64,000 nt of DNA. Source: Cliona cf. orientalis (taxonomy: Eukaryota > Porifera > Demospongiae > Clionaida > Clionaidae). The translations under genes and the position numbers were made by a program. Below, one piece after another: positions 43,086 to 54,088 of the stretch (positions within the stretch are counted from its first letter, which is position 1; every line of letters starts with the position of its first letter). Where the stretch lies: NCBI GenBank assembly GCA_963930775.1, contig OZ005697.1, positions 7,214,292-7,278,291 of the forward strand, read 5' to 3'. The notes beneath the pieces are model-generated. The model saw nothing but the letters and a program-made list of their open reading frames with translations, was not told the DNA's origin and did no database searches.

Positions 43086-46000
43086 TTAAGTATAGGCTTC
43101 AGGTGCACCGTCATTGATGGCGCGTCCGGGAGATAACAGCTTCTGTTTCTCCGAACCCTCCTCGCCAGGTTCACCTTCTATGGTCAGCGCCTTCCTCCAG
43201 CCTGCCCGTACCATTGCCCAGCGAATGCCTGGCATGATGATTAATAGATACAAGTTCCGACGAATAGGATGAAGTAGCCAACAGGCTGGAGAGGCTCAAA
43301 CTCTTGCCAACCGACGGCGAGAGAGAAAACCCAGATGAAGATTGTACGCACGCTGTCGAGAACCATCCTTGTCGTAGCACTCATGGTCTGTGTCACGGTA
43401 AGTCCAGAGAAATTGAAGAAAGCAATGCTGATGATGACGCCGAGTGTCGCGAGAAGCAGGAGGGGGCTATTGAAGATCTGGTGTAGTCCATCAACCGAGT
43501 CTTCGAAACGTCTGGTGTCCTGCCAGAAGTCCTGTGAGGCTGGAAGATGCCACGGGATGAAGTACATCGGGAACAGGAGGATAACGAGAACGGAGAACCC
43601 GAATATACCCTCCCAACCCACTCCCTGCAGCGGAGGGACCTGGTACTTTTTGATAATCTTCTCTTCCACGGTCATCTGAATCGCCACAATGCCCTGGGCT
43701 AGGATGATGAGCAGATCGCCGGCTAGGACATACTCTTTGGTCAGCCCCTGGCCGCCTTTGAAGAAGACTACGTCGCCCACTCCGACAACGGCAAGACCGA
43801 CAATGACCGTTACCATGCCAACCCAGTGATGGATCTTGAGCTTGTTACCAAGAAATGCAACAGAGAGAATCCCTGTGAAGATTATCACGCTGCCACGTAA
43901 CATCTGGAAGCTGGCTGCGTAGGTCCATGTGAGGGCCAGGTACATCGTTGAAGTTCCACAAAGATCACACAGGGCAGGAATTGCCCAGACCAAGGGGATG
44001 AATTTCTGCGGTCCGAAGACGGAGATGTCCTGCTTTCGACAGACCTTGTAGTAGTACCAGATCTTGAATACAAAGTAACAGCTCATTTCACCGATAAACA
44101 TCATCACAGCCTGGGGAGGGGGGGGGGGTGAGAGGACATGTACATGTATGTGAGCACAAATAAAATGAATGAGAGGGTACGAGGGGAGTGTGTGTCATTG
44201 TACAGTGCATGCCATTGTTCCAGACTATAGCAGATGTTCTATAGAGGCCTCATGGAGCTCACGTACATGTATGCATGTACGCCATGGAAATACTAGTACA
44301 AGGCCCCGAAGACTTTTACTAACAAATATTTCTAGTACTACACATGTACAGTATGACACCCCTTGGCCCCACATGTAAAGTGCACCTGCATATATACGCC
44401 AGATGGTGGTCACTGCCAGTCTGGTGGTATTACTGACCTGTAAGTATGGATGAATGAATACATGCTCTGGTTTAGGATTGGTCCCTTCAGACGGAAGGCG
44501 ATCGGACCACCTGGATACGTAAGAGTGTGGATAAATGAGGGTAAGAGAGAAAATGAGAGGGAGGAATGGACGAGGGGAGAGAGTGAGGGAGAGAGAGAGG
44601 GAGGAATGGACGAGGAGAGAGAGAGGAATGAAGTGTTCTCCCCAGCGTACATAAGGTATGTCAGCCCAACAAGCCTTCTGTTTATAATTCCCTTTGATGT
44701 GGAAATAGTGCTAATCCATAAGCTTTGATGTGGCCACAGTCTCCACCTATTATCATGCCTTAAATTTTGCCTGGGGAGAACACTGGAATGGGGCAGAGAG
44801 AGAGGAAAGAGAGAAGATACACAAGTGGGTGGGATACACACATACACATGTAGAGGGTACATGATCCAACCCTAATCTGATAAGAGAGAGTGTTGTGGTC
44901 ACAAGGGCAGTGGTGGTACCTCCCACAGAATCAACTCCACGGAATGGGTGAGCATAGCAAATACACACTGTGCCAGGCACAAAGGAATTATACCACCACT
45001 TATGGCTAGACTCAGTACCCTGTCACTGTAATTATACGGTAGGCCATTGTGCACAATAAAATCGTTACACAAACTAATTAATTGCCACTACAATGTACAC
45101 ATGAACATAAATTTGATATAATATTATTATGTATGTACATGTACTACATTATTGAGTACATGTAAATGATGATTTGAAGGCTCTTGGATCATGAAAGTCT
45201 TAAGCAGAACAGAAATATACATGTACAACGATTCTTAACATGCCTACAAATGATGTTTGATTGACTGTGACCAACACTGACACTCAAATAATACATATTA
45301 TACTCTACCACAGTGGGTGTTGTTTATCCAGGAACACATTCAGTCAAGATGGCCACTGCACACTAGTAAAACCAGTAAGCCTCTGACTTCCTCGTTTACT
45401 TGCGCACCACAGTTGACACAGATAAATTACTTCCCAACATTGATACATAGCTGGTGGAGTACACACTCGTCGTATAGCTATAGTTCGGTCATACAAAACT
45501 CAATGGGAATTTCATCATCCACTTAACTGAATTAATATTATGACTAGATAGCAGTACTCTCTGGAGAATCAGTACATGGTATAGATCCATCATTCCCAAT
45601 AGCCATAGCACAGCAAAGCAAATACACACCAGTACAACCTACACGTACATGTAATGTAGGCCTAGCATTCCCAAGGACACCTGGACAGCACATAAGTTAA
45701 TCCAAACAGTGGGCACTTGAATAAACCCGGCATACAATTCCATTATTCCCAGTAGCACGGCTCAATAGCATTCCAACTATTGCTATACAGCCACCCGAGC
45801 AAAAGAGACCTCTGAAAAGATTTCCCTTAAAAAATTCCAACTTCCACAAAAGAGGAGCTACATGTATAATAGCGTGTAGACCATCATACGGTGGATAGGC
45901 TATTCCCCCCCCCCTCCCTCCCCGTAAGGAAAGTAGCAGTCATCACGATTTCTTGACTGATAATCTTTCGCAACTTCTTGTCTAAACATATGGCACAAGT

Positions 46001-46404
46001 GTATAGCTACGCCATAGCTACAGGAGGTCATACACAAGGTTGTGTACAGCTATAACGTTTCAATGTTTACCACAGTGCACAAGTACACATGCACTTTTAT
46101 GCACACAAGGCACTCTACTGGTCCTTCAGTCAGCCAGTATGGAGGGTTTTGGGTTTCAGAGGGCCCCGAGGGAGGTATCCAGGAATTACCAATACTCAAC
46201 TTAATCCCCAAGCAAAATTTGTTGTACATTGTACATGTATGTCATCGTTAATTTTGACCAGAGAACAATAAAACTGTGTAGTGAGTGATTACCAACTTAC
46301 TTTGCTGCTAGAGTGTTGATGGTTCCTGTGCTGACCATGACCACTGCTATGATGATGTGGAAGGCCAGCATGGCCATCGAATGAGTGCTCATTGGTACTG
46401 CCAT
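43086..46404 (-). CDS. SLC35F6: SLC35F6-type nucleotide-sugar-transporter-like membrane protein, frameshifted near the end
   Basis: Three minus-strand exons: 46404-46301 (signal-anchor-like start MAVPMSTHSMAMLAFHIIIA, then TGTINTLAAKW), 44510-44438 (SDRLPSEGT to HPYLQ) and 44110 downward. The third exon gives the transporter body (FIGEMSC, LCGTSTMYLALTWTYAASFQ, MLRGSVIIFTGILSVAFLG, GDLLIILAQGIVAIQM, FFNFSGLTVTQTMSATTRMV, LDSVRTIFIW), about ten membrane spans with the order and motifs of SLC35F6 (C2orf18), a lysosomal/mitochondria-associated DMT-superfamily member. The frame stops at 43241-43243 just after FVGTCIY. One missing base there would open a further tail (MPGIRWAMVRAGWRK to EGSEKQKLL and RAINDGAP, stop 43086-43088) that matches the vertebrate cytosolic end. 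So there is either a real truncating indel or a sequence error. Confidence 0.88.
44631..44783. mobile_element. MITE with AGTGTTCTCCCCAGC ends
   Basis: About 153 bp bounded by AGTGTTCTCCCCAGCGTACA and the complementary GCCTGGGGAGAACACT, with GGAATG on both flanks. It lies in intron 1 of SLC35F6. A second family member lies at 58027-58198 inside the CACTA-like transposon. Confidence 0.75.
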
Positions 46405-46480
46405 TGTTGATCCTCACCAACTCTCTCCTTGGCTTCTGCTACTGGGAATATAATCCACAGCCATGAATGTGCCAATGCAT

Positions 46481-46540
<60 letters not shown>

Positions 46541-47232
46541 TCATACAAATTTATACTACTTTCATTGGTAGTTTACTAGTGGTATTAAAGTGATATGATA
46601 GGGCATGCCAGTGAGCTCTATTTAGAAAACTAGAATAAGAAGATCTGTGGTTTAAACACCAGAGCTCTTGCAGCTAGCACCTTTAATACTACCCTACTCA
46701 CAAGGTCACTATGTCGATATGAAAAACAGCCCTTCCTAAAATCCAAATTCGAACTAATAATCTGAATACGCAAAATAAAATACACAGAACAGATCTAGAT
46801 CCCACGGTACAAAATTAACTGAGTTTATAATTGATCACAACTCACTCAACTTTCCGTGACTTTGGATGAGCCCCTTTTCAAGCTCTGACACAGAAATCGG
46901 GGCGGCTAGTTGGTTGTGACAAGGAGCACGAGGTCACGGTTCGCGGATCGATCGCGGAGCCTTCATGTCACATGATGCGAATGACATGACATGTTATTCG
47001 GTACGTGTAGCCCCGCCCATGCGTGGGAGACAGCAAGGTCAAAGGTCAATCTGATGCTATTATATTTGCCCACCTGGGCAAAATTCTCTGGTGGGCACCT
47101 GCATTGGTCCTGCAACTCAAGCTCGTTGATCGCGATCAGCTCCACAGGTGGACATCATCAGGAGCAGTAAGCTTATTTAAACGTAGCTACTAAAGAAAGA
47201 AGTCTGAGAAGCTGAACTCAAACCAAGCTACC
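46405..47232. promoter_or_regulatory. Divergent intergenic region SLC35F6 / P450
   Basis: 828 bp between outward-facing start codons. It includes a (GT)n/(GA)n microsatellite at 46478-46540 if 5' UTRs are short. No clear core promoter motif is seen. Confidence 0.4.
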
Positions 47233-50200
47233 ATGTTACGATATTATTTGGACACTGCTGCAAATTGTGCTCGGCATATCATGACTGCCATGCGCCCTCT
47301 CAGCCTCAGGGGAGTTGCTACCCGGTCAGCGAGCATGAGTCATCTTTATAACCCATACTCACGGATCCCACATCATGGCACAGTGACTCAAAGACCACTA
47401 GCACTTCATCAGTGTATGCCATACAGTGTGGCCACACCCCAGCCGCAGCCGCAGCCTAAAGGTCACCCAGCTACTGATCACACTCCAGACCAAGCTTCCG
47501 ACACACCCGCAGACTTTGCTACAGCTAAACCATTCAGTGCCATTCCTTCACCGAAAAGGATCCCCCTGATTGGTATGAGCCGTGACTTTATGAAGCAGTC
47601 ACCCACTGAGTCTGTCCGTAACGTCCGCCAAAGGGTGGAGGAGCTGGGGAAAATCTATCGAGAGAAATTGGTACCTGGCTTGCCTGAGTTTGTGTTTGTG
47701 CTTGATCCAGAGGATGTGGCCAAAGTGTTTCGTGCTGATGGGAGGCATCCTCAGAGGTTTCCGATTTCAGAATGGACAACCGTCAGGAAGGAGCTCAATA
47801 TTCCCATTGGTCTCTTCCTATCGTAAGTGATTGTATTGCCCCTCTCGTCTCCTCTAAACGAACTTCTTTCCGAACATTTTCACGTATATTTTTAATGGGC
47901 TGTCTCACTTTCAGGAGGATTTTACCCCTATAGCTAGTCTGTGAAATAATGTTATTAACCCTTTAGGTACAGAATAATTTTTTCCCCTCGCTCTACAGGA
48001 ATGGAGAGAGTTGGGAAAGTCAACGGAAGCCAATATCAAAATTTATGTTGGTTCCTAGAAAGTTGGCAGAGTACCACGAATCCTTCAATGAGGTGGCTCT
48101 AGACCTGATTGATGTACTCAGAAAGGAGAGGGGAAGGGATGACGTGTTTCTGGACGTACCAGGCACGATGAATCGATGGTCCTTTGAATGTGAGTTTTCA
48201 AACTATCGTTGAGTTGTGATACATTATGATCATCTATGTACACTACCCAGCAATATTGTTTGATGGTCCGCACTAGATAATTGTGAAAGACATTGCTATA
48301 TACCTCTGGCCATGCACCTTAACATGATGTTTGATTTTTAGACTGTATACCATAGCCATTTTGAAGGGGAGGGTTTGAATTTGTACATATATAGCATTAT
48401 TATAATACTCTCAATTGTCAGCTTTAGTTGTTTTTATCTCTAGCTATTGGTGTTTTTGTTCTTGGAAAGCGACTCGGTTGTCTAGAAGAAGAGGTACCTG
48501 CCGACTGTCAAGTGTTTATCGAGGAGCTACATAATTTCATTGTAGTCACCCAGGATCTTCTCTTCAATTTCCCCTTTCATAAGTTCGTTACTACCAAAAA
48601 CTGGAAGGCTCTTGCTCATAGCATAAAATGTGTCTATGATGTTGCCATGAGCCATATTCAAGAGAAGGTAATTTGAAACCAATGTTATGTTAATAATTGC
48701 CATAATGAGCTCTGCAAGATTAATCTATAATCACTGGACCGGAATGGAGGAATGGAATGGTAGAATCGCAAATTCTGAAATTCTGATATGGTGAATACTG
48801 CTGCTGTAGGTATAGTTGCTGTCTTTATGCAGGTGGCACAGGTGACAGAGGAAGACAAGAGACTGCTAGAGGAAGGAGGGGAAGATGATGAGCCGCCAGT
48901 TGGTGTGGACTTTGTCACCTTTATGATGCACGCCGGGAAGATGGACTTGGAAACCATAGCTACCAATGCTGTTGACCTCATGGCTGGAGGAGTGGATACG
49001 GTGAAGCCTACTTAGATTGCTGGTTGTATCTTATTGGGGCAGTCAGGGGTAGGGGTTGGGAAGGAATGCTGACAATATTGCTGATATCTACATGTATTAT
49101 TTACATGCACAATTTCTTGTTTGGCGTTGAAAGAATGCATATACATGTACACAATCTTAGGCTGTCAATAAAGAAGTATTTGCTTACACCAGTTGTATAT
49201 AGCTAAGCTATTGATAAACATCTAGCTACTAGTATGAAACACCACCTATGTGACAATTATGAAGGCTAAACTATTTTAAATGGTAGTGGGATAGACATCA
49301 TAATATTGTACAGTATTCACCCTGATGCCGTGTACACGAATGTGCATTTTGGTGTAAACTTGATACTATTACTTTTTAAGCCATCATCACTAATAAGAAT
49401 TATTTCATAGATGTATACATGTATGTGATGTAATGTTTCCACAGACCTCCAACACTCTCTCTTGGACCCTGTACTGTCTTGCCACTAATCCTGGTGCTCA
49501 GGAGAAGCTGAGGCGTGAGGTTGAGGAGGTGGTCGGATCAGACAAGCTGGTCACTCCTCAGCACATTGCGAGGATGCCCTACCTCCACGACTGCATCAGG
49601 GAGACTCAGAGGTATATACTAGAATATTCTATGTTTCATAAATGGTACAAGTCAACAGGGCTGTATTTAGGGGAATGCCCCCCCCTCCCCCCCCCCCCCC
49701 AAAAAGATTTATGTATGGCTTTGTATAATAAATGTATGTGTTTGCCTCCCCATAGTAAGGTGGAAAAGCCCCCCTCCATTATTTGAATGAAATTCTAAGT
49801 ATAGCCCTGATCATGATTCTAGTTCTGTAGTCCTATATTATTATGCATGCACCTAATTTGAGTGCACGGCTTTTTTCCACTACATGTACAGATGAAGTTG
49901 GCTTTATTCTTAGCTACCTCTTTCCTCAGGAGATTTCTATAGGAGAAATCATTGAATAGGGTCCAAAATCTAATGTGTATGCTCCTTGAAGTATAGATCT
50001 TACATAATATTATGACATCTGCATGGTCAGTATCAATATTTTGTACATTTACACACAACAAACAGATTTTACCCCATAGCTCCGAATAACTCAAGAATAC
50101 TAAACGAGGATGTTGTTCTATCAGGATACAAGGTCCCTGCTGGGGTAAGTCTTACCACCTGCCATTGGAAGCAGCAAATTTAGGCACTGTTTCAATAGCC

Positions 50201-51333
50201 AGGCTGCCTTGAAAGCCATGCTTGAGCTGCTACCTATAATGAATTAATTAATGGTTTTGTTCTAGCTATTTTTCTGTTGCAAAGGTGCTTGAATCTGCTG
50301 TACATGTTAATTATCAATAATCTTGCATGCATTAGCTAACTTGAACGCTCCACCACCTACATGTACATGTATACTATTAGACACATATAGTTATGCCAAT
50401 CAGAGTTGCTGGTACACTACCGGATAATTTTCCCGATCCTGATGAGTTCAAGCCAGAGAGATGGAGTCGAAAAAACAAGGACGCCGTCAATGTCTTTGGG
50501 TCACTTCCTTTTGGCTTTGGAGTTAGGATGTGTGTAGGTAAGCAGCAGCTAAGAGTAGAGAGTGTACAGCATTGGTGGCATGGTATAGAATACATAGTTG
50601 TTATGCATTGTGTATTGTACATTTCATATTGCACTTAAGCTTCTTCTTAATGGTCTCTAATTATCATTACTATATCAGATTCTATTTGAAATTCCTGGTT
50701 GAATGGTATATAATTCATGAAAATTTTTGGGTCTGATTCAATATGTTTTACAGATAATTATCTAACAACCCACAAAGTAGTTATAATTAATGATAATGAT
50801 AACCTAACACTCTAAATTCCAACCATCGATGGTACCTTATGGATACCGTATAGCCGGAAATATTGGTGGGAATTAAATTTGGCGGTTGAACCCAAAATCG
50901 CTATTGCAAGAATATTGGCGGATTTAAATTTGGCGGTTCGGTACGGGATCACCATACGTATATATGTGAGTAGGAAATTTTGGTGGATTTTAATTTGGCG
51001 GTTGTAGTATATATACAGTGCGCTAAACCGCTAAATTTAATTCCCCGCCAAATTTTCCAGCTATATGGTATTTTTAAACATTATAGCCCACTACAATAAG
51101 TAGCTAGTGTCAACTTAGCTAGTGTACCTACAATCAATGAATGTGGCACTATGACTGCAACTTGTTGGCCTGTAGGTCGGCGTATTGCAGAGCTAGAGAT
51201 GCATATTGCACTTGCTCAGCTGATAAGGAATTTCAATATTGAGTACAGAGATGAACAGCCTCTGAATTTCATTCAGAAGTTATTCGTGTATCCGGAAAGA
51301 CAAATGGATTTGGCATTTGTCGATCGAAAGTGA
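47233..51333 (+). CDS. Mitochondrial-clan cytochrome P450
   Basis: Eight exons in phase: 47233-47822, 47999-48189, 48444-48667, 48833-49000, 49445-49611, 50066-50144, 50381-50537 and 51176-51333, giving 577 residues. Residues 1 to about 100 are basic, Ser/Thr/Pro/Gln-rich and lack acidic residues at the start (MLRYYLDTAANCARHIM), as in a mitochondrial presequence, with no ER anchor. The proline hinge is PSPKRIPLIG. The I-helix oxygen-activation motif is AGGVDTT (386-392), the K-helix ExxR is ETQR (444-447), the meander has FKPERW (496-501), and the heme loop FGFGVRMCVG (517-526) has Cys524 as thiolate ligand. RRIAELEMHI follows as in CYP11/24/27-type enzymes. It probably hydroxylates a sterol-like substrate using adrenodoxin electrons. 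The substrate cannot be told from sequence and no CYP number is assigned. Confidence 0.92.
50844..51070. mobile_element. MITE with TACCGTATAGCCGG ends, copy 2
   Basis: The 227-bp element in the last P450 intron is the same family as 15943-16148 but inverted. The shared core CAAAATCGCTATTGCAAGAA is readable in both. Ends are TACCGTATAGCCGGAAATAT and complement. Confidence 0.8.
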
Positions 51334-51584
51334 ACTACTGTAACAATGTCATGTGTATGATATTATTAACATATAATCATTGATTTTACTACTGCATGTT
51401 GTCGATACCATGTACATGTAAGTACAAAGAATACATAACATGTTAAACTATGATAGTGCTAATTAATTTTTATCCTATTATAAACTAGCTATGTGTACCT
51501 CAATTTATTGTTGTATCATGTCGTATTAACCTACTAAATGTGCGTGAGCTCTGCTGTTAATAATGGAGCAATATGCTATACTAA

Positions 51585-53470
51585 TCAATATGCTGTCTTG
51601 TCTGTGTGTTCAACTGTTCCATACTGTGATAAATTAACATTTGTATTATTTGTAAGGAGTGGTTCATCGTGCTCCATCCGATGTGGCAGCGATTCACTAA
51701 AATCAGAATCTTGAGGTTGATCATGATCCTTACTGTGCCACAATTGGCAATGATCAAAGCACTTCTTGAAACACTTTTGAAATAGGCTTTGTGAATGCAT
51801 CCATTTGATCACTAAACCTGTGATGTAGAACAGTGGTAGGATACAAGCTACTGTAGATAGAATTATGGAAAATGTCACAGATGATGCCTGCACGAAGGCA
51901 GTATTGAGACACGTAACAGTTGAAAGCAACATGGTGAGGTCAAGAATGAGTAAAACATGGATTGAGTTGTATATTCCAAACTGTTTCTTAAATGGCCTAA
52001 TCATAACAATCAGCATGACAAGACACAGCAGAAATATCGGTGCAATGCTATAAAATTCCTCTCTGAACAAAGCATAGATGACAAAGAGAGTGATGCGAAT
52101 AAGCAAATACAGACCAGAAAAGAACCGACAGTCACGAGTGCCTTCAGTGCCATCTTTGTAGTAACCTTGGTAAGAGTCCAAGCAGATTCGAAGGGCCGGC
52201 CACTTGGCTGTACACCCTCGGAAGCACCTGAGGGGATGTAGTAAAGCAAAGAGAAGTGGCAAGATGTTGAACAGGAGGGTTATTACGATTGCTAGTATGG
52301 CATACGGAAGATGATCTCTGCCAAAATACTCTATTGTAGCATCATAGAATAGGACGTAACTTCCAACTTTGCCATTTGGAGTATACGCTCTTGTGTAAAC
52401 CAATAAATCAAAAGAAACGGTTAGAAATTTACCGTAAGAGAGAAGAAGGAATGTACCGAAAGCATTTAAAATGGAAGATTTGATGTTCACGGTATCAGTA
52501 ATTGACTTGAGACATTTTTTGAATGGTTTCCATATCCAAACCAGTGCCATGGCCACAAGCGTCTGTCGTAAAGATCAACCAAAATGTATGTGAACACAAT
52601 AAGAAACAAGGGATAGAGGGCTATGATGTAGTCCAAGGCAAGAACTTGAAGTGTGTTAATCTTTAGGCAGTTATCTGGCAATAGTGTACGAAAGAAATCC
52701 AGATTCCATATGCCATATATTGTAAAAAGCACAAAGATTGAGTAGTTATAGAATGGATGCATGTAGACTTTTGAGTTAAGCCATTCCATGACTATTCGAA
52801 TATTTGCTGGAGTTGAAATCATTTGAGCAACTATGATGAACGTATCGAGTTGAGGAGAGTAGGCCTTAACTCCAAAAACGAGAATAAGAAAGAAGAAAAA
52901 TGTAAGAGGAACAAAAGCAGAAATAACAAACTTAAACCAGTTATATTTTGCATTGGCACACTTTATACATTTCATGTTGTATGAGTATACCAAGGGGTAG
53001 TAACCATCTTTACACTTGCCACAAAATTTTCCATCTCGATTCCAGCGTTCTCCACACATAACCTCATTTAAGTCACTGTGATTCATTGGAACTCTGAAAT
53101 ACAACTTGAATGACATGCTTGACTTATTCAAAAAACAGTTAGTGAAACAGCTTCCAACTGTCACCCCAGTCTGGTTATCGTAGGTCATGCAATAACATCT
53201 CATGACGTATGCCCTTTGTTCTTCATTGTCGCAGCCTATAACTCCACCAAGATCATCTCCGCAGATACATTGCTGGCTTGCATTATTGTATGTGAACCAG
53301 ACTGGGCACAAAAGTCCATGATTCTGGCTCAGTGACGATGATAGATGGTCATTGTTAGACAAAGGATACTCCTTCGAACTATTGAACTGAACTGCAGTCA
53401 CCGATAAAACAAGAAATGAAAAATTCAGTATTACTAATTTTCTCATTTTGATAAAACTGATCATTGACAA
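51585..53470 (-). CDS. Cysteine-rich ectodomain, multi-span membrane protein (sponge family), one frameshift
   Basis: Single-exon gene read on the minus strand in two frames that join near 52,555. 53470 down to about 52,555 encodes an N-terminal hydrophobic signal (LVILNFSFLVLSVTAVQF) and a Cys-rich domain with repeated CxC/CxxC pairs. The motif CGKCKDGYYPLVYSYNMKC leads into membrane spans. About 52,550-51,585 encodes further spans, a second conserved motif (SYQGYYKDGTEGTRDCRFF) and a hydrophilic Cys/His tail. Alignment with the paralogue at 62,982 shows the frames should be continuous (LYDRRLWP to WIWKPF), so one base is missing or two are extra. Roughly eight to ten spans are predicted. 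The function is unknown; the layout resembles a receptor or channel-like surface protein. With one lesion only, it may be functional if the shift is a sequence error. Confidence 0.75.
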
Positions 53471-53643
53471 TGGTATCGATGTTGGTATAATATTGATATT
53501 ATAATAATAATATTATTATTAATTTAGTAGCAATCATTCACTTTTATTAAGCCTGCTATATTTTTTAGTCATCTATGGGTAATAACCACTACTGAGTCAC
53601 GTTTCTGCATTATCCTCGTACCGTTCCATAGATTCCATGGGTA

Positions 53644-53830
53644 CACTGTTAAAAAATGGGTACTCTGGTAATACCTTTAGGGGACTTCAAGGTTATGTTT
53701 ATCGTTAATACCCTAGGGGTATTACATTCAATACCCTTTGGGGTATGGCTCTAGTACCCTTGGGGTATTGGCTCAAGTACGGTGGAGTACTACTCCAAGT
53801 ACTCTAGAGGTACTGTCACAGACATGTATG
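53644..53830. repeat. Left subterminal ACCCnnnGGGGTAT boxes
   Basis: Four or more palindromic boxes lie within 190 bp of the left end: AATACCCTAGGGGTATT, AATACCCTTTGGGGTAT, GTACCCTTGGGGTATT and GTACTCTAGAGGTAC. Similar half-boxes lie at 62,190-62,374 at the right end. In plant En/Spm, subterminal repeats are binding sites for the accessory protein TNPA; that role here is inference. Confidence 0.75.
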
Positions 53831-54088
53831 CACCATGGTGGTACTACAGCAGGTATCACAGTTGACGAAGGCATAGGGTTGCTAGCATTGATCCAGTGCA
53901 TGCATGTGCAAATTGTTGTAATTACAGTTTCCACCATGTCATAAAATACGACCTCATAACTCACACAAATCATAATCATTAACAAAAAGAAAACTTCATA
54001 AACAATTAACTAAAAAAAAAAACAACAACTAAAAACCGGAAAAATGAGATATGAAGTGTTTTACAATGTGAGATGCTCTGAAAAGTGT

